DNA of 64,000 nucleotides. It comes from Diogma glabrata (taxonomy: Eukaryota; Arthropoda; Insecta; Diptera; Cylindrotomidae). The stretch covers positions 188,136,930 to 188,200,929 of the forward strand of contig OY856188.1 in the NCBI GenBank assembly GCA_963693315.1, given 5' to 3'. Below the pieces are notes generated by a model. That model was not told where the DNA came from and made no database searches. It saw only the letters and a list, made by a program, of their open reading frames with translations. How positions within the stretch are numbered: position 1 is the first letter of the stretch; each line of letters opens with the position of its first letter. Both the position numbers and the translations under genes were made by a program. Positions 1-10,945 of this stretch are shown piece after piece.

Positions 1-560
1 TCATGTATTATTTGATTTGGCTGTTCGCCACAAACTCATCAACTCAGTTAACAACTGAGATGGAGCATTAACATTTGCTAGATTAGGTTCTAAAATATTA
101 AAGTTATTAACATTCCAAGTAATATTTGAAAGATTGAAATCACCTTTTTCAGAACGTGCTGTAAATTTTCATCTTTTGACGATGGAACACCATGACAAAC
201 TAAGTTTAATTTCCTTGAATTTTCATTGAATTTATCAAGTTTGGAAAGTACTTTGTTCATTAGAATGTTTTAGATTAATATTATCTTTTTTAACTCAGCA
301 ATTTGACGATCCTAGTTTTCAACTATATTGTATAATGTAAGAATTTTTGCAAATTTATCATTCATGAAATCTAAACATGAGACAAAGCTTTCCTATTTTT
401 CACGAAGGATTTTCATTTCATCTAAAAGATTTAACAGCTTAACAGATTTAAAGTCTTCAAGACTATTACTGGTATTATTGATTAAATTTTCATTATAAGT
501 GTTAGTTGAAACATAAGTACAATCAGAACAAACCCAAAACTATAACAAAAAGGGCTTAAG
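1..560 (-). pseudogene. Relic of a coiled-coil protein, possibly LINE ORF1
   Basis: Translating the minus strand gives blocks of plausible protein broken by stops. One block is rich in charged heptad-like sequence (around 300-440, including motifs like QIAELKKDN and DEMKILREK), as in the coiled-coil region of many LINE ORF1 proteins. Another lies near 20-160. No full domain is recognisable and no start can be chosen. This could equally be the tail of an adjacent decayed element. The codon-like texture is seen; the family assignment is a guess. Confidence 0.22.
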
Positions 561-789
561 TTTTCATATTTTTCCACATGATAACAAGCTTAGAAAGCGT
601 TGGAAAACTGCTTTAAAAATGGGAAAAACTTAATCAAATTTTATGCGAGTTTGCTCAGAACATTTTACGAAATCGGATTACTTTCAAGGTACTATATGGT
701 TGCTATTAATCTACTTAATTTTACATTAATATTACTGTCAATCACATCAGTTATTCATACTTCTAAAATGTATCTAATTTCATTGTTTA

Positions 790-1226
790 GATAAGTACTT
801 CCAAATGTAGACAATGTTTCAATTTTTTTTAAGCTTAGTTTTGTTGCTAAGTATTTTTCATCAGGAGCTTCTGCAACAAATTTTTGAAACTGTTCTTTAG
901 TAGACAACATCAATGCTTTTTTGGGAACGTAATCTTCATTTTATTTTTTTAAATAAGCACGTAGTTTTAAATATTTGCTTATATCAATTCCTTTTTTTTA
1001 TTTCTAGCATTTTTTTAACCATCGAATAGTGAGACCACATTGTGGAAGCATTCATATTTTTGTCTGTTTTTAATCCACCGAAACACGCAAGTAAAACATT
1101 TTCCGAATAATGGCTGTTGATATTTTTTTCAACACACCAGTCTTCAAATTTTTTGAAGCACGCATTGTTTATTTTTAACGATTTGGTGGGTAATAAGTTT
1201 TCCGATATTAGTTTTGCATTTTCCAC
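790..1226 (-). pseudogene. Crypton-like tyrosine recombinase fragment
   Basis: The longest open piece (984-1226, 80 codons) contains a stretch like FKKFEDWCVEKN followed by YSENVLLACFGGLK and MWSHYSMVKKML. This resembles the SAM-like N-terminal DNA-binding domain of tyrosine recombinases carried by Crypton-type elements and their domesticated relatives. After a slip in the A-run near 990-1003 the similarity continues in another frame through YLKLRAYLKK, a stop, then VPKKA and EQFQKFVAEAPDEKYLATK, down to about 800. The catalytic core with the R...HxxR...Y residues is absent, so this is a dead 5' fragment. Family recognition is from memory of the pattern. Confidence 0.5.
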
Positions 1227-1537
1227 AATATCGGATGGTGTGTGTGTGTAAGACTACTTGAAGGGAAATTTTCTTCCATTTTAAATTTAAATGTGTTTTA
1301 CAAAAAATGTTTTTAGTTGTCAGAAAGTTGTTAGTTGTTTGAAAATTTAAATATAAATATGGATAACATTCTTCTTTAGTATACAAAACTATCGATAGAT
1401 GGCTTTTTTTTATTGAGTTTATATCATGTTGTTTTTAACAAATTCTTAATCTCATGAATGTTTATGTCACTTTACTGCCGCCGTAAAATAAAGAAAATTA
1501 CTTTACAGCCGCTGGCAGATAAAATAAAAATGACGTT
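1227..1537. other. No gene; possible split LTR flank
   Basis: No coding sequence. Between 1475 and 1530 there are two degenerate GC-rich motifs (GCCGCCGTAAA, GCCGCTGGCAG) that match GCAGCCGCCGGC at 3602-3613, beyond the hAT element. The hAT therefore appears to have landed in a short tandem repeat, possibly inside the 3' LTR of the minus-strand Gypsy element at 3640-6190. LTR ends could not be defined. Confidence 0.3.
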
Positions 1538-1676
1538 ATTTTTGCCAAGGTTGGCATGATATATATCAATGATATATATCCGATATATATCATTGATATA
1601 TATCACGATATTTATTCCCTGATATATATCATGATATTTATAAAAAAATAAATAATTAATTATTCCTACCTTAAAG

Positions 1677-2060
1677 TTGAAAAAACTGTTAACAGTCGCA
1701 GCACTGCTTGCAAAACGCAAGCCAAATCGAGATAACCTGGTTCAGCTATGCCAAGACCATAAAGCTGACATAGATTCTGACAAAACTAATCTTATGGCAA
1801 ACATTGTAATGAATGCTAAACACATGCTTTGTTATCTAAAGACAATAGCAGTCGCTTTAGACAGAACTCAAAGAGATTAAACGACTATTGCCGTTGTAGT
1901 TGAAATTGGGCATAACTGGAAGTCGATCTTAAACTAGAGCAACCTGTAGAAGTTAAGAAGCTTTATCGAAGAAGAGACATGGCTTTAAAATTTTAAATGC
2001 ACCTCATCAGGCATCACCTAGCTTATTTATGCTTGCCCATCGATTTTTAGGTAAGTAAAC
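1677..2060 (+). pseudogene. hAT transposase remnant
   Basis: An open stretch (1677-1880, 67 codons) includes MLCYLKTIAVALDRTQRD. The similarity continues past a stop and in a shifted frame through an EIW-like motif and YRRRDMALK, ending with LFMLAHRFLG near 2050. This order resembles the region before the C-terminal dimerisation domain of hAT transposases (VALDxxQ ... EIWxxL ... LxPAHFLAxxLHPKxxG). No DDE residues or hATC domain remain. It lies inside TSD-bounded hAT ends, which supports the assignment. Confidence 0.5.
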
Positions 2061-2289
2061 GATACAACAACCACCAAAGAGAAGAAGCATATATTTCCAT
2101 GTTTAAATTTAATTATTTCAGTTTTCAAGCTTTTAACTGAATCTACACCTTTTTCAAAATATGTATTTCATTCTTAGTTCAGAAATACACCACAAATTTT
2201 GTGGTGGAATGAAATTACTACCCAAGCAGGGTATTCCAGAACTTGAAATACGACCAAGCACTAGTTCATTAATTAATAGTTAACAGGAC

Positions 2290-3250
2290 TTGACTTATGT
2301 TATTTGGCCTGTACTAGAACCATTCATCGGCTGATCTATGGTTAACAGAAAATAGCCAGTATTTAGTTACCTTTGAATGGTTAAGCACTAGCCCATGAAT
2401 GGTAAACAATACATGGCTATTATTATTCGGCCATTGCTGGAACCATGAATCACCCGATCTACGGTTTATAGAAAATAACCAGCTCAGTTTACTTTAAACA
2501 GCTAAATAATGGCACTTTAATGGTTAATATCAATTGGCTATTGTTATTAGGCCAGTACTGGACCATAAATTGGCCGATCTTTGTCATTTGGTTAAAATAC
2601 ACTAGAGTGTTATCCATTTTAGAAATATATAATTTGAAAAATTTCACCTATACATAGTTTAATTATCGCATCTCCGCTGAAAGACTGATAATATGAAATG
2701 TTAAAACTGGTATAAGTTTTAAATTTTTTTCTCTGAACACTTACTTTATTTTAAATATTTTGAATTTAATTTATTTAAATTTACATATGATATTTTATTT
2801 TTTTTTATGACCCTGTCATGGTAGCCAGTTTTCGGTCATTGCTGCAATACTGGTCATCTATATTGGTCTGTTACACGGCCAGTTGAACAACCTTGTATGG
2901 GCCATTGCTGTTTTTCTCTCTGGCAAATAAATGGCAGCCATTTATTATCCGAAGTTATCAACAAGTAAAATTATGTTAATGATCGAGTCTTAGTTGCCAG
3001 TACTATGAGTCATTGTTGCCAGTACCCGGCCATTATTGAATTACTGGTCGGCAATAATTGACCATTACAAGACCAGTTGTATAACCTTGTAAGGGCCATT
3101 GCATGGCAGTCATTTATTGGTCGAAGTTATCATACATTTACATGATGTTTATGGTCCAGTTATGGTTGACAAAACTCTAACATTGCTGCATTGCTGGGTG
3201 CCAGCAATGGACCATTAGTGGACCAGTTGTTCAATATTTTATAGGTATTG
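2290..3250. repeat. Degenerate tandem repeats inside the hAT element
   Basis: Two repeat types are visible. At 2300-2600 a unit of about 123 bp recurs three times, each with GGCC(A/T)GTACTGGAACCAT-like and CGATCTA-like words. At 2815-3250 a unit of about 190 bp recurs roughly 2.5 times, marked by AACCTTGTA(T/A)GGGCCATTGC (about 2890 and 3083) and GGTCATTGCTGC-like words. Both types share GGCCA/TGGCC cores. No coding potential. Confidence 0.6.
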
Positions 3251-3711
3251 ATGATGCAATTTGACCACATAAACAAGACAAAGCAAAGCAAGTAAGCGTA
3301 TTCGTCATTTGGACTTGTGCAATTGAATATATAGACGAATAGGCTTGATAAATTACCGATAAACTAAATTGTAGTTGCCATATTTGAATTTAGTTTATAT
3401 GCAAAGAGGTACGAAACGAGGGAGTGATTCGCTGCACTGCATACAACTGTAGAAAGGGCCATATATTGAATAATATTTAAGATAAACAACTTATACAAAA
3501 ATAAATATCAGATCATGATATATATCGGATATATATCTGATATATATCGGATATTTTGATATTTATATAAATATCATGATATTTGCCAACCTTGATTTTT
3601 GCAGCCGCCGGCTAAAAAGTAAGACTTTTTAAAACTAGAAAAGCTAACTCCCTTTCTAACTAATCTACCTAATTATTAACTAACTAAAGCTTGCATATCT
3701 TTTGTTTGTAT

Positions 3712-4620
3712 TTATTCGCGAAATCTCACGGGTAATTTAATTTCACGTCCGGTTCTTGTTTTTCTAGCAATGTCTTCCATTGCCGCTGGTCCCTGGTTCA
3801 TTGGTGGACCATGTTGTGAGTTTATTGGGCTGTCGTTAATATAACTATTTTCAGCCTGAAATAATAGTTCACTATTATTTGTCTGCATAAGACTGTTTTC
3901 GCTGTCTAACATAAACCAAGGTTTCAACCGGTCTATAGATAGGTTAATTTGTTTATCATTTATTGCTAGTTCACAAAATTTGTCATTGCGTTTTAACACC
4001 ATATACGGTTCATCATAAGGTTGTTGGAGTGATGATTTCACTTTATCATTCCTTACGAAGACATGTGAACAATCCTTTAAAAATTTGTTGACAAAGATTG
4101 TTTGTCTTCCGTGTTGCGAAGTGGGTTTTGCTCTAACTTTAGACATGTGGTCTTTTAAATCTGTGACAAATTGGTTGAGGTTGATGTCGTCATTATTGAT
4201 TGTTTCGAAAAATTCTCTGGCTAATTTGAAACTTTTACCATATACCATTTCTGACATGGTGGCTTTAATATCCGGATGAGAAGATGCGCGTATTCCGAAC
4301 AAAATGGTTGGTAGCACCTCTACCCATTTTTCAGCTGCATGTGCTTTAATGGCTGCCTTGAGGTCTCTATGCCACCTTTCAATCAAGCCGTTTGCTTGTG
4401 GGTGGTACGGTGTTGTTCGGAAATGTGTAATCCCCAGCGTTTCGTTGAGTTGCCTAAATAAATTGGACGTAAATTGACGTTCTTGGTCAGTAGTGACGTA
4501 TTTCGGTATTCCGAATTTGCATATCCATCCACTGTAGAATGCTTTTGCTACTTCGTCGGCCGTTATGTTTTCGAGTGAAATTGCTTCCGTCCATCTCGAA
4601 AACCTAGCTGTACCATTGTC
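3712..4620 (-). pseudogene. Gypsy integrase core and C-terminal domain (broken)
   Basis: The open part (3712-4386, 224 codons) starts within the integrase core at the conserved glutamate context (MIERWHRDLKAAIK), followed by WVEVLPTILFGIRAS and, at the C-terminus, a chromatin/GPY-type region with FVRNDK...PYDEPYMVLKR and SIDRLKPWF. The preceding core (4386-4620) is readable in other frames: ARFSRWTEAI, a TTDQ-type aspartate site near 4490, and TTPYHPQANG near 4410. Integrase inserts retrotransposon cDNA into the genome. Frame breaks at about 4386 and 4619 show it is not functional. Confidence 0.8.
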
Positions 4621-4888
4621 ATCGTTGGCATATTGTGGAACTTACTAGTTCGCGCGGAGCCTTAACTCCAGGATGTGCCAGATTATGTAATCTGTCGAAT
4701 ATTGTTTGCCGTAGTTTTTTTGGAATAAACGGTTTGAATTTGTTTCCCTTCAGCTCACCTATAACTCCTCTGCTATAGTTGTGCACGTTTAATCTTATTA
4801 GATTAAGGCTATTATTTCCTGCTTCTAATATTTCTTTCAGTTCTTCATCTATTTCTTGTGCCGCAGCAATTTCTTCATAGATGTCCAA
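4619..4888 (-). pseudogene. Gypsy RNase H-integrase linker with H2C2 start
   Basis: An 89-codon open frame with FDRLHNLAHPGVKAPRELV at its end. The HNLAHPG part is the first half of the HHCC zinc-binding domain at the N-terminus of Gypsy integrases. The cysteine pair lies beyond the frame break. It sits exactly between the RNase H and integrase core, as expected in a pol polyprotein. Confidence 0.7.
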
Positions 4889-4889
4889 T

Positions 4890-5440
4890 GAGGTACTATC
4901 AATGACTCAATGCGTGATAGAGTATCAGCCACTATATTGTTGGACCCTTTAATATGAATAATTTTTGTTGTAAATTGACCTATATAGTCTAATTGCCGTA
5001 CTTGCCTTGGCGTTGCTTTATCGGGCCTTTGCTGAAAAGCTTAAGTGATTGGTTTATGATCCGTATAAATTACGAACTTATGAGCCTCCAAGAAATGACG
5101 AAAATGTTTAACCGCATTGTATATGGCCGTGAGTTCACGATCATAGGTGTGGTAATTCTTTTGTTCATCATTAAATTTTTTTGAATAGAAAGCTAATGGT
5201 TGCCATTCATTATCAACTTTTTGTTGTACTACGGCGCCCATGGCAAAGTCAGAAGCATCTACCATTAGAGCTATTTCGCTATCTGGATTAGGGTGAGCTA
5301 ATAGGGCTGCCTCGGCTAACGCATTTTTACAATCGGTGAATGCTTTTCTAGTTTCATCGTTCCATTTAATAATTGTTTTATCATTTTTTTTGTTTCCGGC
5401 TAAATTTCCAATAGTGGTGCTTGGATTGCTGAAGCGTTTT
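4890..5440 (-). pseudogene. Gypsy RNase H domain (broken)
   Basis: The open part 5041-5265 reads VDASDFAMGAVVQQ (the catalytic DAS aspartate of Gypsy RNase H), then QPLAFYSKKFNDEQKNYHTYDREL with the conserved tyrosine and glutamate, and FRHFLEAHKFVIYTDHKPIT with the second aspartate. The upstream connection (5270-5440) and the downstream end (4890-5040) continue in other frames. RNase H degrades the RNA strand of the hybrid during reverse transcription. Confidence 0.8.
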
Positions 5441-6150
5441 TAATAAAGTGCCTGTAAAAATTGCTCATTGCTAAAAAACGACGTACACCACGAACGTCTT
5501 TGGGTTCGGGAAAATCTACTATAGCTTGCACTTTTTTCCGGTAATGGTCTGACCCCTAAATGGTTGACCAATTGACATAGGAATTTCACCTCGTTTTTTC
5601 CGAAAACACATTTAGAGGAATTAATTTGCATTCCATATTGTTTTAGTTTTTCGAAAACGAGTTTCAAATGTTTATAATATTCCTCTTCTGTTTCTGAGGC
5701 AATTAAAATATCATCTAAGTAGATGAATGCGAAGTTAATATCTGCAAACATATGCTGCATGAAACGTTGGAACGTTTGGGCGGCATTGCGTAACCCAAAC
5801 GTCATTTTAGTAAATTCATACAAGCCAAACGGAGTAGTTGGTTTAACTGGAATTTGGTTATATGCCCGAATTAGATCAATGACCGAAAAACATTTCTTTT
5901 TAAACAACATATGATTAAAATCTTGGATGTGCGGTACCGGATATCTATCGGGTAAAGTTTTTGCATTGAGTTCTCTGTAATCGCTGCACAGTCTATATTC
6001 CCCGTTTTGTTTCTTCACCATGTGTAATGGGCTTGCCCAAGGTGATTTTGACGGACGACATATACCGTTATTGATCATAAATTGGAATTCTTTTTAGCAA
6101 TTTCCAATTTTTCATGGTCCAGCCTGCGGGCTTTTCTGTAAATAGGTTGT
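5440..6150 (-). pseudogene. Gypsy reverse transcriptase domain
   Basis: A 212-codon open frame (5440-6078) carries the standard order of Gypsy RT motifs: GICRPSKSPWASPLHMVKK, YRLCSDYRELN, PDRYPVPHIQD, FSVIDLIRAYNQIPV (motif A aspartate), TPFGLYEFTKMTFGLRNA, and FAFIYLDDILIAS (the YLDD catalytic box), followed by GMQINSSKCVFG. The frame is lost near 5540, where the LGVRPLPEK region shifts. The N-terminal edge runs to about 6150 in another frame before the foldback-like insertion. It is the best-preserved part of this element. Confidence 0.85.
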
Positions 6151-6989
6151 CCAGTCGTTTCTATAACGTGTGTGACATTGTGTGCTAATTACTTCGGTCT
6201 GAAAGACCTAAGTATTACATTCATGAGCCAAAAGTGAAATTCTTACCCCCACTTTTTTTGGCATTCCTCGACGTTTTAGGACCTACTGATTTTAAAAAAG
6301 CAAAAAAAAATGTATGTCTGTCTGCCGGCCGGCCGTCATTACCTACGCTGGAGGAAAAACCGCTGGAGGGATTTCAAAAAATATTTTTTCTAAAGATAGG
6401 TATACTCAAGGAACAGGTCCGAAAGAACGCTGTGTTCGATAACTGTACGGGAAGTGTGTCAAAAAAATCATTAAGTGTGTCAAAAACAGCAAATTTTCAT
6501 ATTTTTGGCTTAAAAAACGTTCATTTTAAGTGATTACGAGTAGGAACATTGAATTTGGAGAAATCTTGATGGTCGGGATTGGTATGTGAGACCAAAATCT
6601 AGATTATTGCTTTATAAGTTTGTCAAAAAAATGTTGTCAAGTGTGTCAAAAGAAAGATTTTTATTTAGTTTTTTACCCAATTTTTTGGAAAAAAATAAAA
6701 TGTTTTTGTTTGAAATGAAATTTTATTACTATTATTATTATTGAGATTTATGGCATTATAAGTTTGACAAAAAAATTGTTGTCAAGTGTGTCAAAAGAAA
6801 GATTTTTACCCAATTTTTTGGAAAAAAATAAAATTAATTATTTGTTTGAAATGAAATTTTATTATTATTATTGAGAATTATGGCATTATAAGTTTGTCAA
6901 AAAAATAATGTCAAGCGTGTCAAAAAATGGTTTCATTTATTTTTTTAGCCTATTTTTTGGAAAAAAAAATTTAGCTGTTTTTATGACGT

Positions 6990-8615
6990 AAATTAAATTG
7001 AAAATGAAATTGGACATAGAAATTTTTGAATTTGTTAGTTTTATTTTTGCAATTTTGAAAAAAGTTTGTATTTTTGATTTTGTAATAATTTTTGCAATAA
7101 TTTTAAAATTTTGGAAAATTGTTTTTGTTATAATTTTTGGAATATTTTTAGAATTTTGAAAAAAAAAATGAATTGTTTTATATATAATTTTAGAATTATT
7201 GTAAAAAGTTTCAATTTTCGATTTTGTAAGAATTTTTGGAATATTTTTAGAATTTTGAAAAATTTTAAATTTTTGATTTTATTATAATTTTTGGAATTTT
7301 GAAAAAAGTTTCAATTTTTGATATTGTTATAATTTTTGCAATATTTTTAGAATTTTGGAAAGGGTTGGAATTTTTAAGAATTTTTGGAATATTATTGGAA
7401 TTTAGAAAATGTTTAAATATTTGATTTTATTCTAATATTTGGAATATTTTTGGAATTTTGAGAAAGTTAAGATTTTTGATTTTGTTATAATTTTTGGAAT
7501 TTTGAAAAAAGTTTCAATTTTTGATATTGTTATAATTTTTGCAATATTTTTAGAATTTTGGAAAGGGTTGGAATTTTTAAGAATTTTTGGAATATTATTG
7601 GAATTTAGAAAAAGTTTAAATATTTGATTTTATTCTAATATTTGGAATATTTTTGGAATTTTGAGAAAGTTAAGATTTTTGATTTTGTTATAATTTTTGC
7701 AATATTTTTAGAATTTTTGAAAAAGGTTTTAATATTTGATTTTGTAATAATTTTTGGAATATTTTTAGAATTTTAAGAAATTTTGAATTATTGATTTTAT
7801 TTAATTTTTACAATATTTTTTGATTTTGTAATAATTTTAGCAATATTTTTAGAATTTTGGAAAATGTTTGAATTTTTGATTTTGTCATAGTTTTTGTAAT
7901 ATTTTTAAAATTTTGGAACAAATAGAATTTTGAATTTTATATATTTTTCAGAATTTTGAAAATAGTTTCAATTTTCGATTTTGTAAGAATTTTTGAAATT
8001 TTTTAAGAATTTTGAAAAATTTTTAATTTTTGATTTTATTATGATTTCTGGAATTTTGAAAAAATTTTGTAATAATTTTTGGAATATTTTTAGAATTTTA
8101 AAAAATTTTGAACTATTGATTTTATTTAATTTTTACAATATTTTTTGATTTTGTAATAATTTTAGCAATATTTTTAGAATTTTGGAAAATGTTTGAATTT
8201 TTGATTTTGTAATAATTTTTGCAATATTTTTAGAATTTCGGAAAAAGTTGGAATTTTTAAGAATTCTTGGAATATTGGAATTTAGAAAAAGTTTAAATAT
8301 TGGATTTTATTCTAATATGTGGAATATTTTTGGAATTTTGAAAAGTTTTAATATTTGATTTTGTTATAATTTTTGCAATATTTTTAGAATTTTTTTAAAA
8401 AAAAATTTTGGATTTTTTAAAATATATTTTGAGAATTTTGAAAAATGTTTCAATTTTTGATTTTTGTAATATTTCTAGAATTTAGAAAAATTTTAAATAT
8501 TTGGAATTTTGAAAAAAGTTTCAATTTTTGATATTGTTATAATTTTTGCAATATTTTTAGAATTTTGGAAAAAGTTTGAATTTTTAAGATTCTTGGAATA
8601 TTATTAGAATTTAGA
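6990..8615 (+). repeat. AT-rich tandem array, left arm
   Basis: Dozens of degenerate copies of a unit of roughly 50-65 bp, built around the words TTTTTGGAATATTTTTAG, AATTTTGAAAAAAG and TTTTTGATTTTGTAATAA. There is also higher-order structure: a block of about 185 bp starting near 7300 is repeated nearly unchanged from about 7486. Short ORFs through this array are by-products of the repeat and are not genes. Confidence 0.8.
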
Positions 8616-8620
8616 AAGTG

Positions 8621-8900
8621 TAAAAGATGGAGGGGCTGAAATCTCAACCTGAGATATCAAGACTTCGGTCTGGGTTAAGGATTTTGATATAGTTTTCGGC
8701 AAAAAACTTTTATGAGGATATGGTTCTCTTTGTTAAAGTACAAGTATTTTTTTATCTTTATTTAGAAATTTTTACAAAACTAACACGAAACATCAATAAG
8801 TTGCCGGAAAATTATAATAGATCATAAATTAATATAATTTAGTGAAAAGATGATACAATCAGCAAAGTACTCAAAAACCTCCCATTTGGCGTTTCGAGAA
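8621..8900. repeat. Unique centre of the foldback-like element
   Basis: Between the two inverted arrays lies a non-repetitive block. It contains GATATCAAGACTTCGGTCTG and later TTTTGATATAG, so TATCAA...TTGATA can pair, and the ACTTCGGTCTG word also occurs at the outer end of the element (6191). The same block, nearly identical, is found at 29222-29440 at the start of copy 2, which shows that it belongs to the element. Confidence 0.65.
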
Positions 8901-10790
8901 AATATTACAAAATTACAAATTCATATTTCTTTCAAAATTCCAAAAATATTGTAAAAATTAAATAAAATAAAAAATTCAAAATTTTTTCAAAATTCTAAAA
9001 ATATTCCAAAAATTATTAAAAATATTAAAACTTTTTACAAAATTCTAAAACTGGTAAAAATTAAAATAAAATCAAAACTTGAAACTTTTTCCAAAATTAT
9101 AATAAAATCAAAAATTTAAAATTTTTCAAAATTCTAAAAATATTCCAAAATAAAAAAACGTTCTTTTCAAAATTTTAAAAATATATTTAAAATTCAAAAA
9201 TTCTATTTTTCAAAATTCTAAAAATATACAAAAAATTAGAATAAATTCAAATATTTAAACTTTTTCTAAATTCTAATAATATTCAAAAAATTCTTATAGA
9301 TTCAAAAAATTGAGACTAAAATTTTTCACTAAAAATATTCATAAAACTCTTACAAAATCAATAATAGAAACTTTTTTCAAAATTCTAAATATTTATTTAA
9401 AATTCAAAAATTTTTTTTTCAAAATTCTAAAAATATTCCAAAAGTTAGAATAAAATCAAATATTTAAACTTTTTCTAAATTCTAATAATATTCCAAAAAT
9501 TCTTATAAATTCAAAAAATTGAGAGTTTCCAAAATTATAATAAAATCAAAAATTTAAAATTTTTCAATATTCTAAAAATATTCCAAAAATTCTTACAAAA
9601 TCAAAAATTGAAACTTTTTCCAAAATTCTAAAACTATATATAAAATTCAAAAATTCTAAAAATATTCCAAAAATCAGAATAAAATCATATATTTAAACTT
9701 TTTCTAAATTCTATTCCAAAAATTCTTAAAAATTCAAACTTTTTCCAAAATTCTAAAAATATTGCAAAAATTATAACAATATAAAAATTGAATTTTTTCC
9801 AAAATTATAATAAAATCAAAAATTTAAAATTTTTCAAAATTCTAAAAATATTCCAAAAATTCTTACAAAATCAAAAATTGAAACTTTTTTCAAAATTCTA
9901 AAAAAATATTTAAAATTCAAAAATTTCATTTTTCAAAATTCTAAAAATATTCCAAAAATTAGAATAAAATCAAATATTTAAACTTTTTCTAAATTCTAAT
10001 AATATTTCAAAAATTCTTATAAATTCAAAAAATTGAGACTTTCAAAAATTATAATAAAATCAAAAATTTAAAATTTTTCAAAATTCTGAAAATATTCCAA
10101 AAATTCTTACAAAATCAAAAATTGAAACTTTTTTCAAAATTCTAAAAATATATTCAAAATTCAAAAATTCTATTTTTCAAAATTCTAAAAATATTCCAAA
10201 AATTAGAATAAAATCAAATATTTAAACTTTTTCTAAATGCTAATTATATTCCAAAAATTCTTATAAATTCAAAAATCAAACTTTTTCCAAAATTCTAAAA
10301 ATATTGCAAAAATTATAAAAATATCAAAAATTGAAACTTTTTCCAAAATTATAATAAAATCAAAAATTTTAAATTTTTCAAAATTCTAATAATATTCTAA
10401 AAATTCTTACAAAGTCAAAAATTAAATCTTTTTTCAAAATTCTAAAAATATATTTGAATTTCAAAAATTCTATTTTTCAAAATTCTAAAAATATTCCAAA
10501 AATTAGAATAAAATAGAATATTTAAACTTTCTCTAAATTCTAATAATATTCCAAAAATTATAATAAAATCTAAAATTTAAAATTTTTCAAAATTCTAAAA
10601 AATTCCAAAAATTCTTACAAAATCAAAAATTGAAACTTTTTTCAAAATTTTAAAAATATATTTTTTGAAATTCAATAATTTTGTTTTCAAAATTCTAAAA
10701 ATGTTCCAAAAATTAGAATAAAATCAAATATTTAATTCTAATAATATTCCGAAAAATTCTTAAAAATTCAAACTTTTTCCAAAATTGTGT
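8900..10790 (-). repeat. AT-rich tandem array, right arm (inverted)
   Basis: This is the same repeat family as 6990-8615 but reverse-complemented, with words such as AAAATTCTAAAAATATTCC, AAAAATTAGAATAAAATC and CTTTTTCTAAATTCTAATA. Units recur about every 60 bp, with a longer period of about 280-310 bp visible by eye. No coding potential. Confidence 0.8.
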
Positions 10791-10945
10791 TCAATTTTTT
10801 ACTTCGTTTTTCAATTACAATTACGTCATAAAAACAGAAAAATTTCATTTCATACAAACAATTAATTTTATTTTTTTCAAAATATTGGGTAAAAAATAAA
10901 TCAAAATCTTTGTTTTGACACACTTGAAAACATTTTTTTGACAAC

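Larger units (their letters stand above)
1538..3602 (+). mobile_element. hAT-type DNA transposon with 8-bp TSD (decayed)
   Basis: The element spans 1546-3594. It starts CAAGGTTGGCA and ends TGCCAACCTTG, and both sides carry the same 8-bp target duplication ATTTTTGC (1538-1545 and 3595-3602). An 8-bp TSD with a CA(a/g)GGTTGGCA-type terminus is diagnostic of hAT elements. Just inside each end are ATATATC/GATATAT-rich palindromic blocks (1556-1650 and 3500-3580) that could fold or bind transposase. The interior holds a broken transposase remnant (1677-2060) and a field of degenerate tandem repeats (2290-3250). The intact TSD shows both boundaries are real; the interior shows it cannot move by itself. 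Confidence 0.85.
3640..6190 (-). mobile_element. Ty3/Gypsy retrotransposon, 5'-truncated pol, minus strand
   Basis: Read on the minus strand the domain order is reverse transcriptase (6078-5440), RNase H (5440-4900), integrase zinc-binding region (4888-4619), integrase core and C-terminus (4619-3712). This RT-RH-IN order defines Ty3/Gypsy. Gag, protease and a 5' LTR are missing because the sequence stops at 6190, where the foldback-like element begins. Downstream of the integrase stop a purine-rich stretch (minus strand GAAAGGGAG, about 3648-3656) is followed by AGTTAGC, a possible polypurine tract and LTR start. Many frameshifts make it inactive. It is a different family from the LTR element at 57957-62169. 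Confidence 0.85.
6191..10945. mobile_element. Foldback-like palindromic element, copy 1
   Basis: A giant inverted repeat. The left end (6191) starts ACTTCGGTCTG, then a GC-richer block (6234-6540) and repeated TTTGACAA/GTGTGTCAAAA motifs lead into a long array of AT-rich tandem repeats (6990-8615). After a unique centre (8621-8900) the same array returns in the opposite orientation (8900-10790), followed by reverse complements of the GTGTGTCAAAA blocks at 10900-10945, where the right arm breaks off. A second copy at 29222-30506 has the centre and a complete right end. Long TIRs made of tandem repeats are the hallmark of foldback elements. No transposase is present. The name 'foldback-like' describes structure only. 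Confidence 0.65.

Noticed and set aside
6234..6533. ORF of 99 codons at the foldback terminus, with counterparts at 30175-30463
   Set aside because: The frame differs between copies and includes repeat-derived sequence. It is a conserved DNA domain of the element rather than a protein gene.
7439..7627. ORF MEYFWNFEKVKIF... in the AT-rich array
   Set aside because: Low-complexity translation of tandem repeats, with no stop by chance.
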